The notes under the pieces: model-generated
What the model saw: only the letters and a program-made list of their open reading frames with translations
Databases searched by the model: none
Told to the model about the DNA's origin: nothing
Part shown: positions 1 through 11,460 of the stretch, one piece after another
Position numbering within the stretch: position 1 is the first letter of the stretch
Layout: the number at the start of each line of letters is the position of its first letter
Program-made: the position numbers and the translations under genes
NCBI GenBank assembly: GCA_032719365.1
Contig: CM064871.1
Coordinates: 64,058,416-64,122,415, forward strand
Length of the DNA stretch: 64,000 nucleotides
Reading direction: 5' to 3'
Source: Prinsepia uniflora
Lineage: Eukaryota; Streptophyta; Magnoliopsida; Rosales; Rosaceae

Positions 1-2600
1 GACCGCTCAAAATCCGAGCATCCGCTGCTGTGAACACATCACCAGTCAGCAATCCGTCGCTGTGAAAACCTCACCAGCCGACGATCCGGATCTCGTGAAC
101 ACATCACTTACCGATCCATCTAATCCAGCACATCTGATCTGAGTCAAGCCTCCCTCGGCTGCTCGACAAAGATCGTGCTACGTGACCTCTTCGGGGTAAA
201 CACTTCCATCCCGAAGGCGAGCGTTATCTCCAGGGTGCACTCCGGGGAAAAACATATTTTCTCCCGAAAGCCCTAAATATTCGCAACATATCATCATCAC
301 AAAAACCAGTGAAAACAATTGCATTGAAAACCAAATCATTTACAATACAGGGTCTCAGCCCCAAGTCCCGATTTACTTTATAAATCCAAAAATCATCAAT
401 ATCATCATGTAATCACATGGAAATACAAATCCAATCAGAAACACAATTCCATTGGGTCTCAAGCCCAAAATATCATTTTCACGCAAATCCGTGCAACCGT
501 AAACCCGAGTTGCCACGATCACGTAAATCCATAAAATCAATCACTGACTCATAATCCGAGTCCAAATATCATTTTTAATTCCCTGACTCATAACCCGAGT
601 CAAAACATCATTTTTAATCCGGGCCTAGCCCAAAACATCATTTGCACGTTCCTCGTAAAAACGTGCCCGAAAGACTGATTAAAATAATCACAAAATCACG
701 AGAATACCAAAAATCATCAAATTCACATGTAACTCCATATCCGAGTCAAAATCATTATCTACTTGGGTTCTCACACCCACAATATCATTTTTAACCAATT
801 TCATGATTTCTCGAAAATCATGCCAAAATATAACAATATAATAATCATAAAATCGAGAAATCACCGAATTGAAATACCAATCATGCCAAAGCATATCAAA
901 TCATATAATAAAGCATTTTAAATCATATATGCATGCATCACGGTTAGAAAACCAAAAGTCCACTCACAATACGTCCTAGCTGCCGCCTCGATATGCGTGC
1001 CACAAGCCTCCTCGGGCTAATCCGACCTCTTCGGGTCATCCTGACATGTCCAAATCATATCCAAAGGTTACTACTAACCTATACAAGTCCATATTAAGAA
1101 CCCTAAATTTTTCCGGAAAGGTCAACGTGTCCCGAGGTGAAAACCCTCGATTTGACCAACTTAACGATCTCTGATCGACTCGAAACCACCGCCATTGGAT
1201 CCGGATCGTCGAAACCCTTAAAATAGTCTTGGTCCCACCTAAAAATACGCTCCCACGAGCCCCCACAAGCGGGTCAAAGTTTTAGTCAAATGGCGACCAA
1301 AAAGTCAACGCTGATGTCATCAAAGTCAACGCTAACATCATCATGAACAGTAAGTCAACGGTCAAAAGTCAACGGGTCAGAGTTAACGAGTCAACTCGCC
1401 GGTCAACGAGTCAACTCGCCGAAGACCGAGTCAACTCGACGGCAACTCGCCAGAATTTCTCGCCGGAAAACTTCATTGATGCCCCAAACTTCAAACTTCG
1501 ATATCTCACTCGTTTCTCAACCAAATTCGACGTTCTACCTATGTAAATCCATCTACTCGAGCCAAGGATTCCAAATATCAACCCAGAAAATTCAGAAAGT
1601 ACCTGGATTTTAAGTTATGGCCAATCAAAGTTTCGGCCAGATTTCCAATCATCATTCCGTTCACCTCCAACGTCCAAATTCGTCCCAAATTGCACCTACA
1701 AGCTCGTGAGAGCTCAAAGAACATCATCCTAAGCTTAGAATCGATCAACACCATCAAAATCAAAAACCCAAAATTTGAATCCTACGGTTTTACCTTCCAA
1801 AATTCCGGCCACCGTGCACAACGGTCCTTACCGTGGCCACCATTGGGTTCGTCTCAACATCCTCTCCAACTTTCGTTCACGGGTCATAAGCAATGGATGA
1901 TGATTGAGAGGTGTTTGTGTAGGATTGAGGTATATGGTTTTGAAGAAAATAAATGAAGAAATGAAGATGACGGATGATGAAGAATGCATGATAAGGAATG
2001 ATTAAAAAAAAATGGATTAATGGGAAACATGTTCCACAATTTAGGGCCTCAAAACAAGGGATGGGTGACACTTGTCACTCATCCAAGTGTTCACAAACTC
2101 TGATCACTATTCACTATTTAATAATATTTTAATCGAAATCCCGGTTCGTTCGGTTAATCGATTTCGCTCCCGTGACCACAACTTCGTCGTCGAATCTCCG
2201 ATTTCGGCGTGCCGCCTGTCTATGAATTCGTATCGACTCGACCTACGTAACGGTTCTTGGCCCTCGTCCATTGGACTTCCCGGGTCAAAAGTCAACATTT
2301 GGCCCCTTTTTAGCCAAATTACGAAAATGCCCTCGAACTTCCGAACGTCATAACTTTTTCCTCGAATGTCGGAATCGAACGTGCGACCTGTCTATGAACT
2401 CGTGACGTCCCGAACTACGTCACATTCATCGATCAAAGTCCGTTTGACCGCCCGAACTAAAAGTCAACATTTTGCCCACGCTAGGGGCAAAACGGTCATT
2501 TTGCACGTTTCGTCCGATTTCACTCAACTAATCCCCGATTAGTCATTCTAAACCATAATTAATTAATATTCAATCCCGATATTCGGGACGGGTCATTACA
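1..2600 (-). repeat. Truncated LTR of element A
   Basis: The end ATTCGGGACGGGTCATTACA is shared with the LTRs ending at 32012 and 37947, and large blocks (for example around 600-720, 900-980 and 2190-2600) align with them. At 1388-1440 it carries three 20-bp-spaced copies of the self-complementary CGAGTCAACTCG. They occupy the place where related LTRs carry a GC-rich hairpin. Two divergent copies of a block of about 170 bp lie near 2195 and 2368. Confidence 0.8.
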
Positions 2601-2614
2601 ACCTTCCCTCCTTA
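2601..2614 (-). other. Polypurine tract of element A
   Basis: Read on the minus strand this is TAAGGAGGGAAGGT, directly next to the LTR end at 2600. It is identical to the tract at 32013-32026 of the complete element. It would prime plus-strand DNA synthesis. Confidence 0.65.
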
Positions 2615-5193
2615 AAGAATTTCGTCCCTGAAATTCCAACTATCCGTATTCTACAACTACCTCGTGGAAAATAAATGGGCCTCACAATATGTGTACACCT
2701 GTACACCCACTAGCCAACACAGAACTCGTCTGCACTCAGACGTCACATCACAGATGCACGTCGTACTAACTACACTCGACCACCTCGAGTGAAATTGATC
2801 ACCGAAATTGGCAATGTCACCATTAAGCTGACTCTTTCAGCTTGACGGCTCCCCGTAATCACTAATGTGCCCAGACTTCCGCTCTCATAGAGAGTCACCA
2901 AAACTCACTAGTCAGTCTATGCCGACACTACTAGCCAATATGTCACCACTAAGCTTTACCGCCCTTGTAAAGCTCCAATCATCGACAAATCAGTGACAAC
3001 ACAACGTATAACAACGTTCGACAATGTAGCACAAGATCAACAACATGATCTCGCCACACAGGGCAACCTCATTCCTGTAACAAATACTAACCTTAGTAAC
3101 CACAACTGTCACCCCCTCAGCGATCCCAGATGCTGGTAAGGTCACGACAAGGTAACATCTCACCGCAAAGCAACTTGCGGTCACACTAACCACCAACTCA
3201 CTCATCCTGAGTATACGCATACCGTCATCACACTCAATCGGACGGTGTAACTGGAACACGTTGAACACAAGCCTAGCAGTAATCACACAACTCAATACTA
3301 GAGTTACTCTAGCCAACCATGGCTAAGAGCACCTGCTCAAATAATCACTGAATGCATCAGAACCACTCTGCCCAGTGCATCGTGTTCAATGTCCAGTTCA
3401 AGTTCACAACCAAAACCAATGGTATTGGAACTAAGCCAAGCACCAACACGTTTATCGACACATCACTGGTACATCCCATGTACCGTCACTAGGTATCAAG
3501 TACCCTCGTCCATACGATACATCACATCATACACCCAGCAAGATCCTACAGCTGGACCCCAGTACTCGACCCATAGACCAATATGGTCGATCCCAAACCA
3601 GGTAAGGAAAAAGTAAAAATCCTGAGGGTTTAGCTAACATCGACAATCCTTGTCCTATGCTACCCAAAAACACCTCACCAAATGACAGCACTCAAAATGA
3701 CACATCTACGTGTCCACAGGGAAGAACGCCTAGTTCTCCCGGGATTCACATCAACCCCGGCCACCACAAGTCTGCAAAGTATCGTACCCCAAACCATGTA
3801 CAAGGTACATACATCTATCCCTTGACCAGACTACAACCACTAAGGTCATAGCCAAACACGTTCCAATAATGGAGTCCATTTTCCCAAACCAGCAGTAGAC
3901 AAATCGAAACTCCACCCATCCTCTAGTTCCAATTCCAAATCCGAATCCGCAATTTCGTAAGAAATCCCGAATCCGAACCCAGACATCACATTTTTTTTAT
4001 TCATGTCCAAATCCGAATCCGAAATCATTATTCCGTGAGCTAGCATTTGGAATAATCATTCCGCACCCAAATCCAGTATTCCACTTTCAAGTTCCAAAAT
4101 CGAATCCTGAATCGTCACCCAGAAATTCGGTTCCAAAACCCGAAATCTCGTTCACGTCCACTCGGACACACCCAAAACCAAACCTATCGGTTACCAGTTC
4201 AAACGAGCAACACATTACATCCGATTGACTTCATAAGGAAGCCAATCCCATCAGTCACAACTCTAAGGCTGACCAAATTCGACCCCGTCGGAAACCTACT
4301 CGCTCGAGTATCATACCATAAGGGGCTCCACTTCGAAAAGAAGTTCAGTCCCGCCATTTACGACTCACATACCGGAGTAAGAGTGATAAACTCTCTACCC
4401 AACTGGATCATCAGGATTACGGTCCAGATCCATCACGACGTCAGCTGACCATGAACATCATGATCCTAGATCGTCACAATGCCCAATGTCCACGACATCA
4501 CAAACCCGATCCACCTAGGATCCACACAGTTAACTACTAGGAACCATAGGGTCTTACACCCTCATCTAGTTTGCGTACTGTCACAACGGTTGACAACCGA
4601 CGCCCACAATTAAAAAGTTCAGTCAACGACGAGACACGCCGCGACTGTGGGTTCTCACTGATTACCTCATATCTATCCTTGTCATCCCACCTAGGGAAAA
4701 ACCAAGGATGATCCAAAACAATGACACCAGTACTCATCCTACGTGGATGCAAACAAAACTCACTGCACTCCCCACGCCATGTAACCCATCATCGTCTGCC
4801 ACCAAGCAGAAAATAAGAAGTCACCCCTGATGACTTCAGAATACCTAATCCCAATGCGGAAAACCCGCAATTCTCTTATCACCTTAAACACAACCTCTCA
4901 CGATTCCGTAGGTCCAACCATGTTGGAACCATCGGACTCGGACACCAACCACATGTCCCCTTTGGACTGGTTACTGACACATACCCAACTCGACGAAGTC
5001 ACAACCCGACTCGTGACCCATCGTCAGCACAACACCGGCACCAACACCAGCATACAGACAACAGTATCAGTATGAGCACACCGTGTGCAAAACTGACAAC
5101 TCTGGATCTCCGCTCATAACAAGCGACGACCCCGTACCTCTGCTCGAATAGGAGAAACTCTGCCTCCCTCGTACCTAACAACCCTGGGTACAA
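2615..5193 (-). repeat. Internal remnant of element A, no intact gene
   Basis: This is homologous to about 32027-33650 of the complete element, with extra sequence near 3480-3770 and 4515-4690. No gag start, zinc knuckle or pol motif is present. ORFs of about 100 codons are not conserved in residue content between copies and are not called genes. Confidence 0.6.
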
Positions 5194-5274
5194 TCACTCA
5201 ACTAATCCCCGATTAGTCATTCTAAACCATAATTAATTAATATTCAATCCCGATATTCGGGACGGGTCATTACA
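5194..5274 (-). repeat. 81-bp terminal LTR remnant
   Basis: It is essentially identical to the last 81 bp of the LTR ending at 2600 (TCACTCAACTAATCCCCGAT... to ...TCATTACA). It is the only surviving part of the second LTR of element A. The rest of the LTR and the gag region of element A were deleted. Confidence 0.7.
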
Positions 5275-5704
5275 CATACAGAGGGGCAAAATTTGCTAGG
5301 TTCAAGAACTTTTCCTCATAATCAGCCACAGATAGATCTCCTTGTTTCAGTTGAAGAAACTCCACTTCCTTGGCATTACGGAAAGAACGAGGATAAAACT
5401 GATCTAGGAAACAGTGCCTGAAGTCCTCCCAACTCAGGGTGTTGGCATCCAATCCCGTCAACTGCAATCCACGCCACCATCGATACGCCTGCCTACTCAG
5501 CATAAACGTGGCTAAAGGAACCATGTCTCCTGGTGGACATCGCATGATCTCGAAAATCCGTTCCAACTGTGTAACCCAATCATACGCCTCATCTGGGTTA
5601 GTCTGACCCGTAAAACTCGTGGCCCCCAAACGTTGAGCTCTCTCTACGTCTGGACCCTCCATTTCTTCGCCAGGCTGTGCACGAGGCTCGCGTCGCGGTG
5701 GCAT
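5275..5704 (-). pseudogene. Element B gag fragment (Ty3-type Gag, N-terminal half)
   Basis: A true ATG at 5704 opens a minus-strand frame of 143 codons starting MPPRREPRAQ. It contains the plant Retrotrans_gag core (YRWWRGLQLTG, FLDQFYPRSFRNAKEVEFLQLKQGDLSVADYEEKF). It is clearly homologous to the intact Gag at 33801-34655, which continues for about 140 more residues including a zinc knuckle. Here the frame is cut at FAPLYV by the LTR remnant of element A, and the TAA stop comes from the LTR terminus. The start lies 78 bp inside the primer site, as expected for a gag. Non-functional as it stands. Confidence 0.85.
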
Positions 5705-5781
5705 ATAGAGGTATCTGTACGTAAAATAGATCAGTTAACCAGACATGCACACAATGTGCAAGACTCAGACCGCAACCTAGT

Positions 5782-5793
5782 GCTCTGATACCA
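5782..5793 (-). other. Primer binding site, initiator tRNA-Met type (element B)
   Basis: The minus strand reads TGGTATCAGAGC, the standard plant tRNA-iMet primer site, 3 bp from the LTR end (5797). It fixes element B as minus-strand with its 5' LTR on the right. Confidence 0.85.
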
Positions 5794-5796
5794 ATT

Positions 5797-8454
5797 TGAC
5801 AAGACCCATCCCGATTATCCCTCGATAACCGTGGCAGATCCTGCTCCCCTCTGACAATAGCTCGAAAGTACCAAAAGTAGTTTCAAATATATACATATAA
5901 CATATATAAACGATAACATTGTCAGACAAGGGATAGTTCAGTATTCCGAGACCATTGATCTAGTCAACAGTTTTACAGAGCATAGGAAATATTTACATGT
6001 AGGGAGCAAAATCCTACGCTGCAAAGTGTCTGAGTACGCAACGGTCCGTTTATTCCTCAGCCTCGATATTAGCCTCAGTACCTGTGCACTGGCCTGGAGG
6101 GCAAATAAAACATCAAAGGTGTGAGTGGACAAAAATCAAGTTTAGAAATACATTTATCAAAATATAGTCTTACCCTCCAGTTTTCACAAACATGCATGCA
6201 TATCATAACTCATAAATCAAATAATTAAGATATGAATATAAATCTCAAGCATCAATAAAAACACAGGATCCAGGTCCAATATAGAGTCACGTTATCCCTG
6301 CAACGCGTGCAAATCAATAGGCTCAAGGATCGCTCAAATCCCGAGCATCCGCCGCTGTGAACACATCACCAGCCGGCAATCCAGGTCGTCATGAACATAT
6401 CACTGACTGACCTCCATATAATCCAGCACATCTGGTCTGAGTCGAGCCTCCATTTGGCTGCACGACAACATACCGTGCTACGTGACCTCTCCGGGGTAAA
6501 CACTTCCATCCCGGAGGCGAGCGTTATCTCCAGGGTTCATTTCGGGGGGAAACATATTCCACACCGAAAGCCCTCATATATCATCATCACGAAAACCAGT
6601 GAAAACAGTTGCATGTAATATCAAAACCATTTTTGAACAGGGCTTTAAGCCTAAAAACACTTTTCTCAAATCCATAAACCAATCCACGCAAACCTACGCA
6701 ATCACAATCTTATTTATGACATAAATCCATCAAATCTAACACCAGACTCATAATCCGAGTCAAAATCAAGTTCAAACCCCGAGCCTTAGCTCGAAATATC
6801 AGTTTCACAATTTTCTCGAAAATCGTGCCCAAAAGCATATAAAATAATATAATATTCCCAAAAATCCGGAAATCATCATATCGAAGTATCAATCATACCA
6901 AATCATTTCCAATCATATTATAAAGCATTTAAAATATATATGCATGTGTTCAGGGAAGAAAACAAAAGTCCACTCACACACCGTCCAGACTGTTCCGTTT
7001 CGAGCTGTTCGTACTCTTCCGACGTCCTGAAAGTATTCGGGCCTGTCAAACAAGTAATATAATATTACTATCTTATCACATAATCCCATGTACGAATTTT
7101 CTAATCGTCGGAATAAAATAATATTATTTTAAACGTAACCTATACGCTTCGGGTACACAAAACTACTCTCAGTTCATATCCGATTGACCCGAAACCAACG
7201 CTAATAGGTCTGTATCATCGAGAGTATCAAAAAGTGTGTTGAACCCTCCTTCAGATTCCCGGTCACGCGCCCTCACGCGCCGCCGCAAGCGGCTGCGCGT
7301 GACAGCCACGCGCCGTGAACAGTGCCTGCTACAGTGCACTACTCTCACCCGTTTCTCTGATAAACGGGTCTGCAACCCGCGATCAGACCCGACTCGATTT
7401 CCTTCAATTCCAACTCAATTTCTACCGTTCTTTCATTCATTAATATCAGTTCAATCTAATTTACAGGTCTATAGGTTCAATTTAATCAAATAAGCCCTAG
7501 AACATCTCGACTCAAGATGAACACCCGTCGGGTTTGGATTCGGGTCCTATCCAAAAAGCACCTGTTTCCTTCAATTGTTCATACCAGAAGCATCATAGGA
7601 CTATTAGAAACACGAAATCGAGATCAATTTCATGCGTTATTACCTCTAAGTCACTGAACTCAAGCTCGATTTTCCGAACTAGTTGCAGAGTCTGTTCATC
7701 CCCAATTCAGCTCCAATTTTTGTTCCAGTTGATTGGGTTCGAGTCGTTCTGCTCCCAGGAAGCTTAATATCACTTCAAATTGGAACGAAACCGTCTCAAA
7801 ATTCAAGTTCGAAAATGAAGATTTTGAGGGATTTTCGGTTAGGTTCAGTCGGGTAGTTCTTGGGTTTATCTGGTCCCCCTTCGGTTTTTCACTCTTCAAT
7901 TGGGTTAATTACTTGCTCAATTACTCTCTGGTTGCAACAGCATTCGATCAAGGTGGAAGGGAAGTATCGGTGCTCTCTGTTCTGAGGTTTGGTGTTAAGC
8001 GAATACTGTTCATCAATTATCAACTCATTAACCTCCATTAACTAATTAATTATAATTCCTAAGTGCCACTAATCTTCAACAACAAGTGACATGTGTCACT
8101 TGATAAAATACATGAATCACCTAAGGGTTGAATCAGCAATTAAAGTGAAATGATAATTATCCTTCCACCGTACTCATAACCCACATAAAATTACCATTTT
8201 ACCCTTGTGGTCACAAATGACCATTTTGCCCCTGAACTTCTCAGACCCATAACTTCTTCATACGAGCTCTGTTTTTGATGTGCCACCTGTCTACGGATTC
8301 AGCGTTCCGAGACCTACACAATGGTACTCGAAAAATGTGCAAAAATTATTTTAAACAAAAAGTCAACTTTTAGCCATATGTCATCAAGGGTAAAAACGTC
8401 ATTTTCACATTATTTTAATATTTTACAATTTTTTGGATTTTTCGGGGCGTTACA
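5797..8454 (-). repeat. 5' LTR of element B (2658 bp)
   Basis: It starts TGACAAGACCCATCCC next to the primer site and ends ...TTTCGGGGCGTTACA at 8454, so it has TG...CA ends. It shares blocks with other LTRs in the window: 6328-6560 resembles 1-290, the GC-rich hairpin module lies at 7274-7301, and CCCGTTT...AAACGGG at 7348-7368. It is diverged from the 28767-37947 LTRs, so a different subfamily. Confidence 0.8.
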
Positions 8455-9190
8455 ATGAGACCCATTTCGACAAAATGTAATTCGGATTTCGGATTTCGGA
8501 TTCTGGTTTTAATATGATTTCTAGATTTGGATTCTGATTTCGAAATGATGATTTTGGATATGGATTTATGGATTGTATATATGAAATGGTTGTTAATTGG
8601 ATTTGATGGATCAGGATTTGCGTTTAAAGACCTGGTGATTGATTGTGACGGGGGAGGGCCCCTATAGATAATTTGAGTTTAAAGACAAGTGAGTTTAAAG
8701 ACTCCGTTATTAATTTCCCACGAGGCCTGTTATTGAGTTTAAAGACTCGTTGATTACCAGGGAAATACCTAATATGTGATTTGAGTTTAAATACTCGGTG
8801 ATATGGCATCCAGCAGGTTCGATTGATTGCTATGTGTTTCATATTTATGTGATATCATGATTGTTTTCATATGGTTTTCAGATGCTTTGGGTGATGACCC
8901 CGATGATTGGATTCACGGTTTTACACGTGATTTGAATCTTGGATTTTTGGGCTGAGTTCCCATACTTGGTTTTGATTTATGGTTTTGGGCTGAAGCTCAG
9001 TGATTGGAGAAAGGAAAAGAATTTAGGTTTTATAAACGGTTTTCTTGTGTTGAAAATGAAATGGTTTTTGAATGCATGCATTGGTTTTTACGTGGAGGAT
9101 ATAAATGTCTTTTCTTGTAAAATGTTTTATGAACTTATTTATTTTTGTGCACTCACGGTCTTTTCTAGTTTTCGATGCCCTTCAGGTTGA
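8455..9190 (+). repeat. Inverted LTR-like fragment with GAGTTTAAAGACTC repeats
   Basis: Sequence style matches the reverse complement of the LTRs nearby: a head-to-tail series of 'ggattt..' phrases, GCATGCAT near 9072 and 'cactcacggtc' near 9150. Five copies of G(A/C)GTTTAAA(G/T)AC occur at about 8623, 8673, 8691, 8734 and 8782. Ends are not defined. No gene seen. Confidence 0.4.
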
Positions 9191-9589
9191 TGGTATTGCG
9201 GGCTATTGGTGAGACCGAGACATCACACACATACACACATATTCCATTACGGTTCATGCGTACTCTGGAAGATAGTTGGATGGTTAGCCTGGGTATTCCT
9301 AGCCTAACTTACGTGTTACATGGAGGTTAGACAGGTGTCCAGCCTCCGTGTCACACATGGGTTAGATTGGAGCATGTCTCATCCTTGTAATCCCATGGGG
9401 ATTGGGATGGGGCTTGTCAGGTAAGATCACAAGATGTCTAACACGATGTAGGACCTAACTTTTGTAGTTCAAGTTTAATTCATCCTAGAATGGACCTGAT
9501 GTGATGAGACACGTTGAGGGATCTAGGACCCGTTGAGGGGTATTCGGGCCCGCTGGAGGTGCTGGATGACTTCCTGCTTCTGCTCGGCG
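9191..9589. other. Unassigned sequence between LTR fragments
   Basis: No coding frame, terminal repeat or known motif found. It is probably further LTR-derived sequence, because both sides are LTR-derived. Confidence 0.3.
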
Positions 9590-11460
9590 AGTAACCTACA
9601 AGACAGAGAGAACACTAGACACCGGTGGGATGTCGACCAAAAAGGCTCTGATGGTTAAGTCAGTAAGCATATGGGGTCTCTGCCCCCAAATCAATTTCTA
9701 AAAACCACATACATATCAATATACGTATAACCCATCCACGACACTTTCGAGAAGATGCCAACTCGGGGCACACAGCCCCTAGGGAACATATCCCCGATGT
9801 ATGTCACGATTAATCATATCAATCTAGTGTGCATACCACTCGGGGTCTCACTCCGAGTCTTCTCCCAGGAATTCTCCATCTGGGAGGCTCAATCTCTGGA
9901 TCTAATCCACACAACTCCCCGGAATCTGGTCCGGGACCACAACATAATAAGTAACCCCCACTCCTGGAACGGGATCCCTATGAGGATACCCACTCTGGTC
10001 TGTGGATTGTGACTCTCGCGATGTCTGGAGGAGACCATATAATCATATGGATGGTTCATTCATTTCAAATACTTTCTTTCTTTCTCAAATCACTTTTCAA
10101 CTGGGTCTCATACCCGATTCATCTCAATAGGATTCCTTGAATCCACTTCAAATCCATTTCACATATCTCGGCCTATATCCACAGTTCAACTGGGTCTCAT
10201 GCCTGAATTCTCATTTCACAAACTGAACTGGGACTCAAGCCCGATATCACAACCAACTGGGCCCTAAGCCCGAAACCATAAAGCTACAGGACCTCAAGTC
10301 CTATTTCACAACCAATAGGGCCTCGAGCCCGATACTACAGTCAACTGGGCCTCCAGCCCGATATTACAACCAAATGGGCCTCAAGCCCGAATCATAAATC
10401 AAAGGTACCCTCAGTTCGATCGTATAACTCAAATGGACCCCCGGTCCGATTCCTCATCAAATCAAATGGACTCAAAGTCGGAGAGTTCGTAAATCAAATA
10501 GGTCTCGTGCCCGAGTTCATATTTCCAAATCCAAAATCCATTTATTAAACCCTCGTTGAAAACCTAGCACGTATAAGCATCGTACAAAACCGTAAATTTT
10601 GAAATACGTGCAAATACGTAAATCCTAGGCTACCACAAACAAATGCACTCATGGCATCACAAAATATATTCTAAAACAATTATAAAACATTTATGCATGC
10701 ATCAATTTCGAAAGAAGGGTCCACTCACAGACCGTCCGCCGTGCACGGTGGTGCTGCCTGGGCCAACCACCATCATCCCAGCATCCTCACTCACTGTCTG
10801 TCCTCTCAATCATGGTCATGTGGGGATGGGTTTTGGATTGGGATCGAAATGGGAGATCGGGTTTGGTGGGGAAAATGGGAGAAATGGATCGATGCATGTA
10901 TGTTAAGGGGTGGGCAATGGATGGGTGACACTTGTCACTCATCCATTGGTCCACTAACAAATATATGGGCCCCACTTAAGTCCAAAAAGCATCCGTCTTG
11001 AATTTCGTGCAATAGTACTTTCGAATTTCCGTGAACCGTAACTTCCTGGTCGAACGTCCGAATTCGACGTGCCGCCTATCTACGGATTCGTATTGTCCCG
11101 ATCTACGTAACGGTCCTTAGCCCTCGACCATCAGATCTCCCAGGTCATAAGTCAACTATTCGCTCATATTCGGCCAAATTACCAAAATGCCCTCGAACTT
11201 CCGAACATCATAACTTCTTCCTCGGACGTGGGAATCGGGCGTGCCACCTGTCTATGAACTCGTGACATCTCGAACTACGTCACAGTCATTGGCTAAGGTC
11301 CATTTGACGGCTTGAACGAAAAGTCAACGATTCACCCATTCTAGGGGCAAAATCGTCATTTCGCCCGAACGTCCGTTAATCCTCGTCTAATCTCTGATTA
11401 GTCCCGCTAATCCGTCATTAATCCTTAATTAATCCCGCTAATTCGGGACGGGTCGTCACA
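9590..11460 (-). repeat. LTR remnant of element C
   Basis: It ends ...AATTCGGGACGGGTCGTCACA at 11460, followed on the minus strand by a purine tract (TTTTAGGGGGAAAGAT), which is the 3' LTR arrangement of a minus-strand element. Two copies of the CGTGCC(G/A)CCT motif occur near 11070 and 11238, as in the related LTRs. The left end is vague. The region 10200-10510 is made of many degenerate copies of 'tgggcctcaagcccga'. Confidence 0.55.

Larger units (their letters stand above)
1..5274 (-). mobile_element. Element A: truncated long-LTR retrotransposon, related to the gag-only element at 28767-37947
   Basis: A long LTR runs off the left window edge and ends at 2600 in ...CGGGACGGGTCATTACA. The purine-rich tract on the minus strand and the internal sequence that follow match the internal region of the complete element at 32013 onwards. 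The internal part stops without a gag start, and only the last 81 bp of the second LTR survive (5194-5274). Orientation is minus, judged from the polypurine tract and the related element. The right-hand end abuts the gag of element B, so element A most likely inserted into that gag. The left target duplication lies outside the window. Confidence 0.75.

Noticed and set aside
2990..3316. 108-codon minus-strand ORF also present at 32404-32730, possible small conserved protein behind gag
   Set aside because: The two copies differ at many residues in the second half relative to their high nucleotide identity and share no motif, so the open frame looks like chance inheritance.
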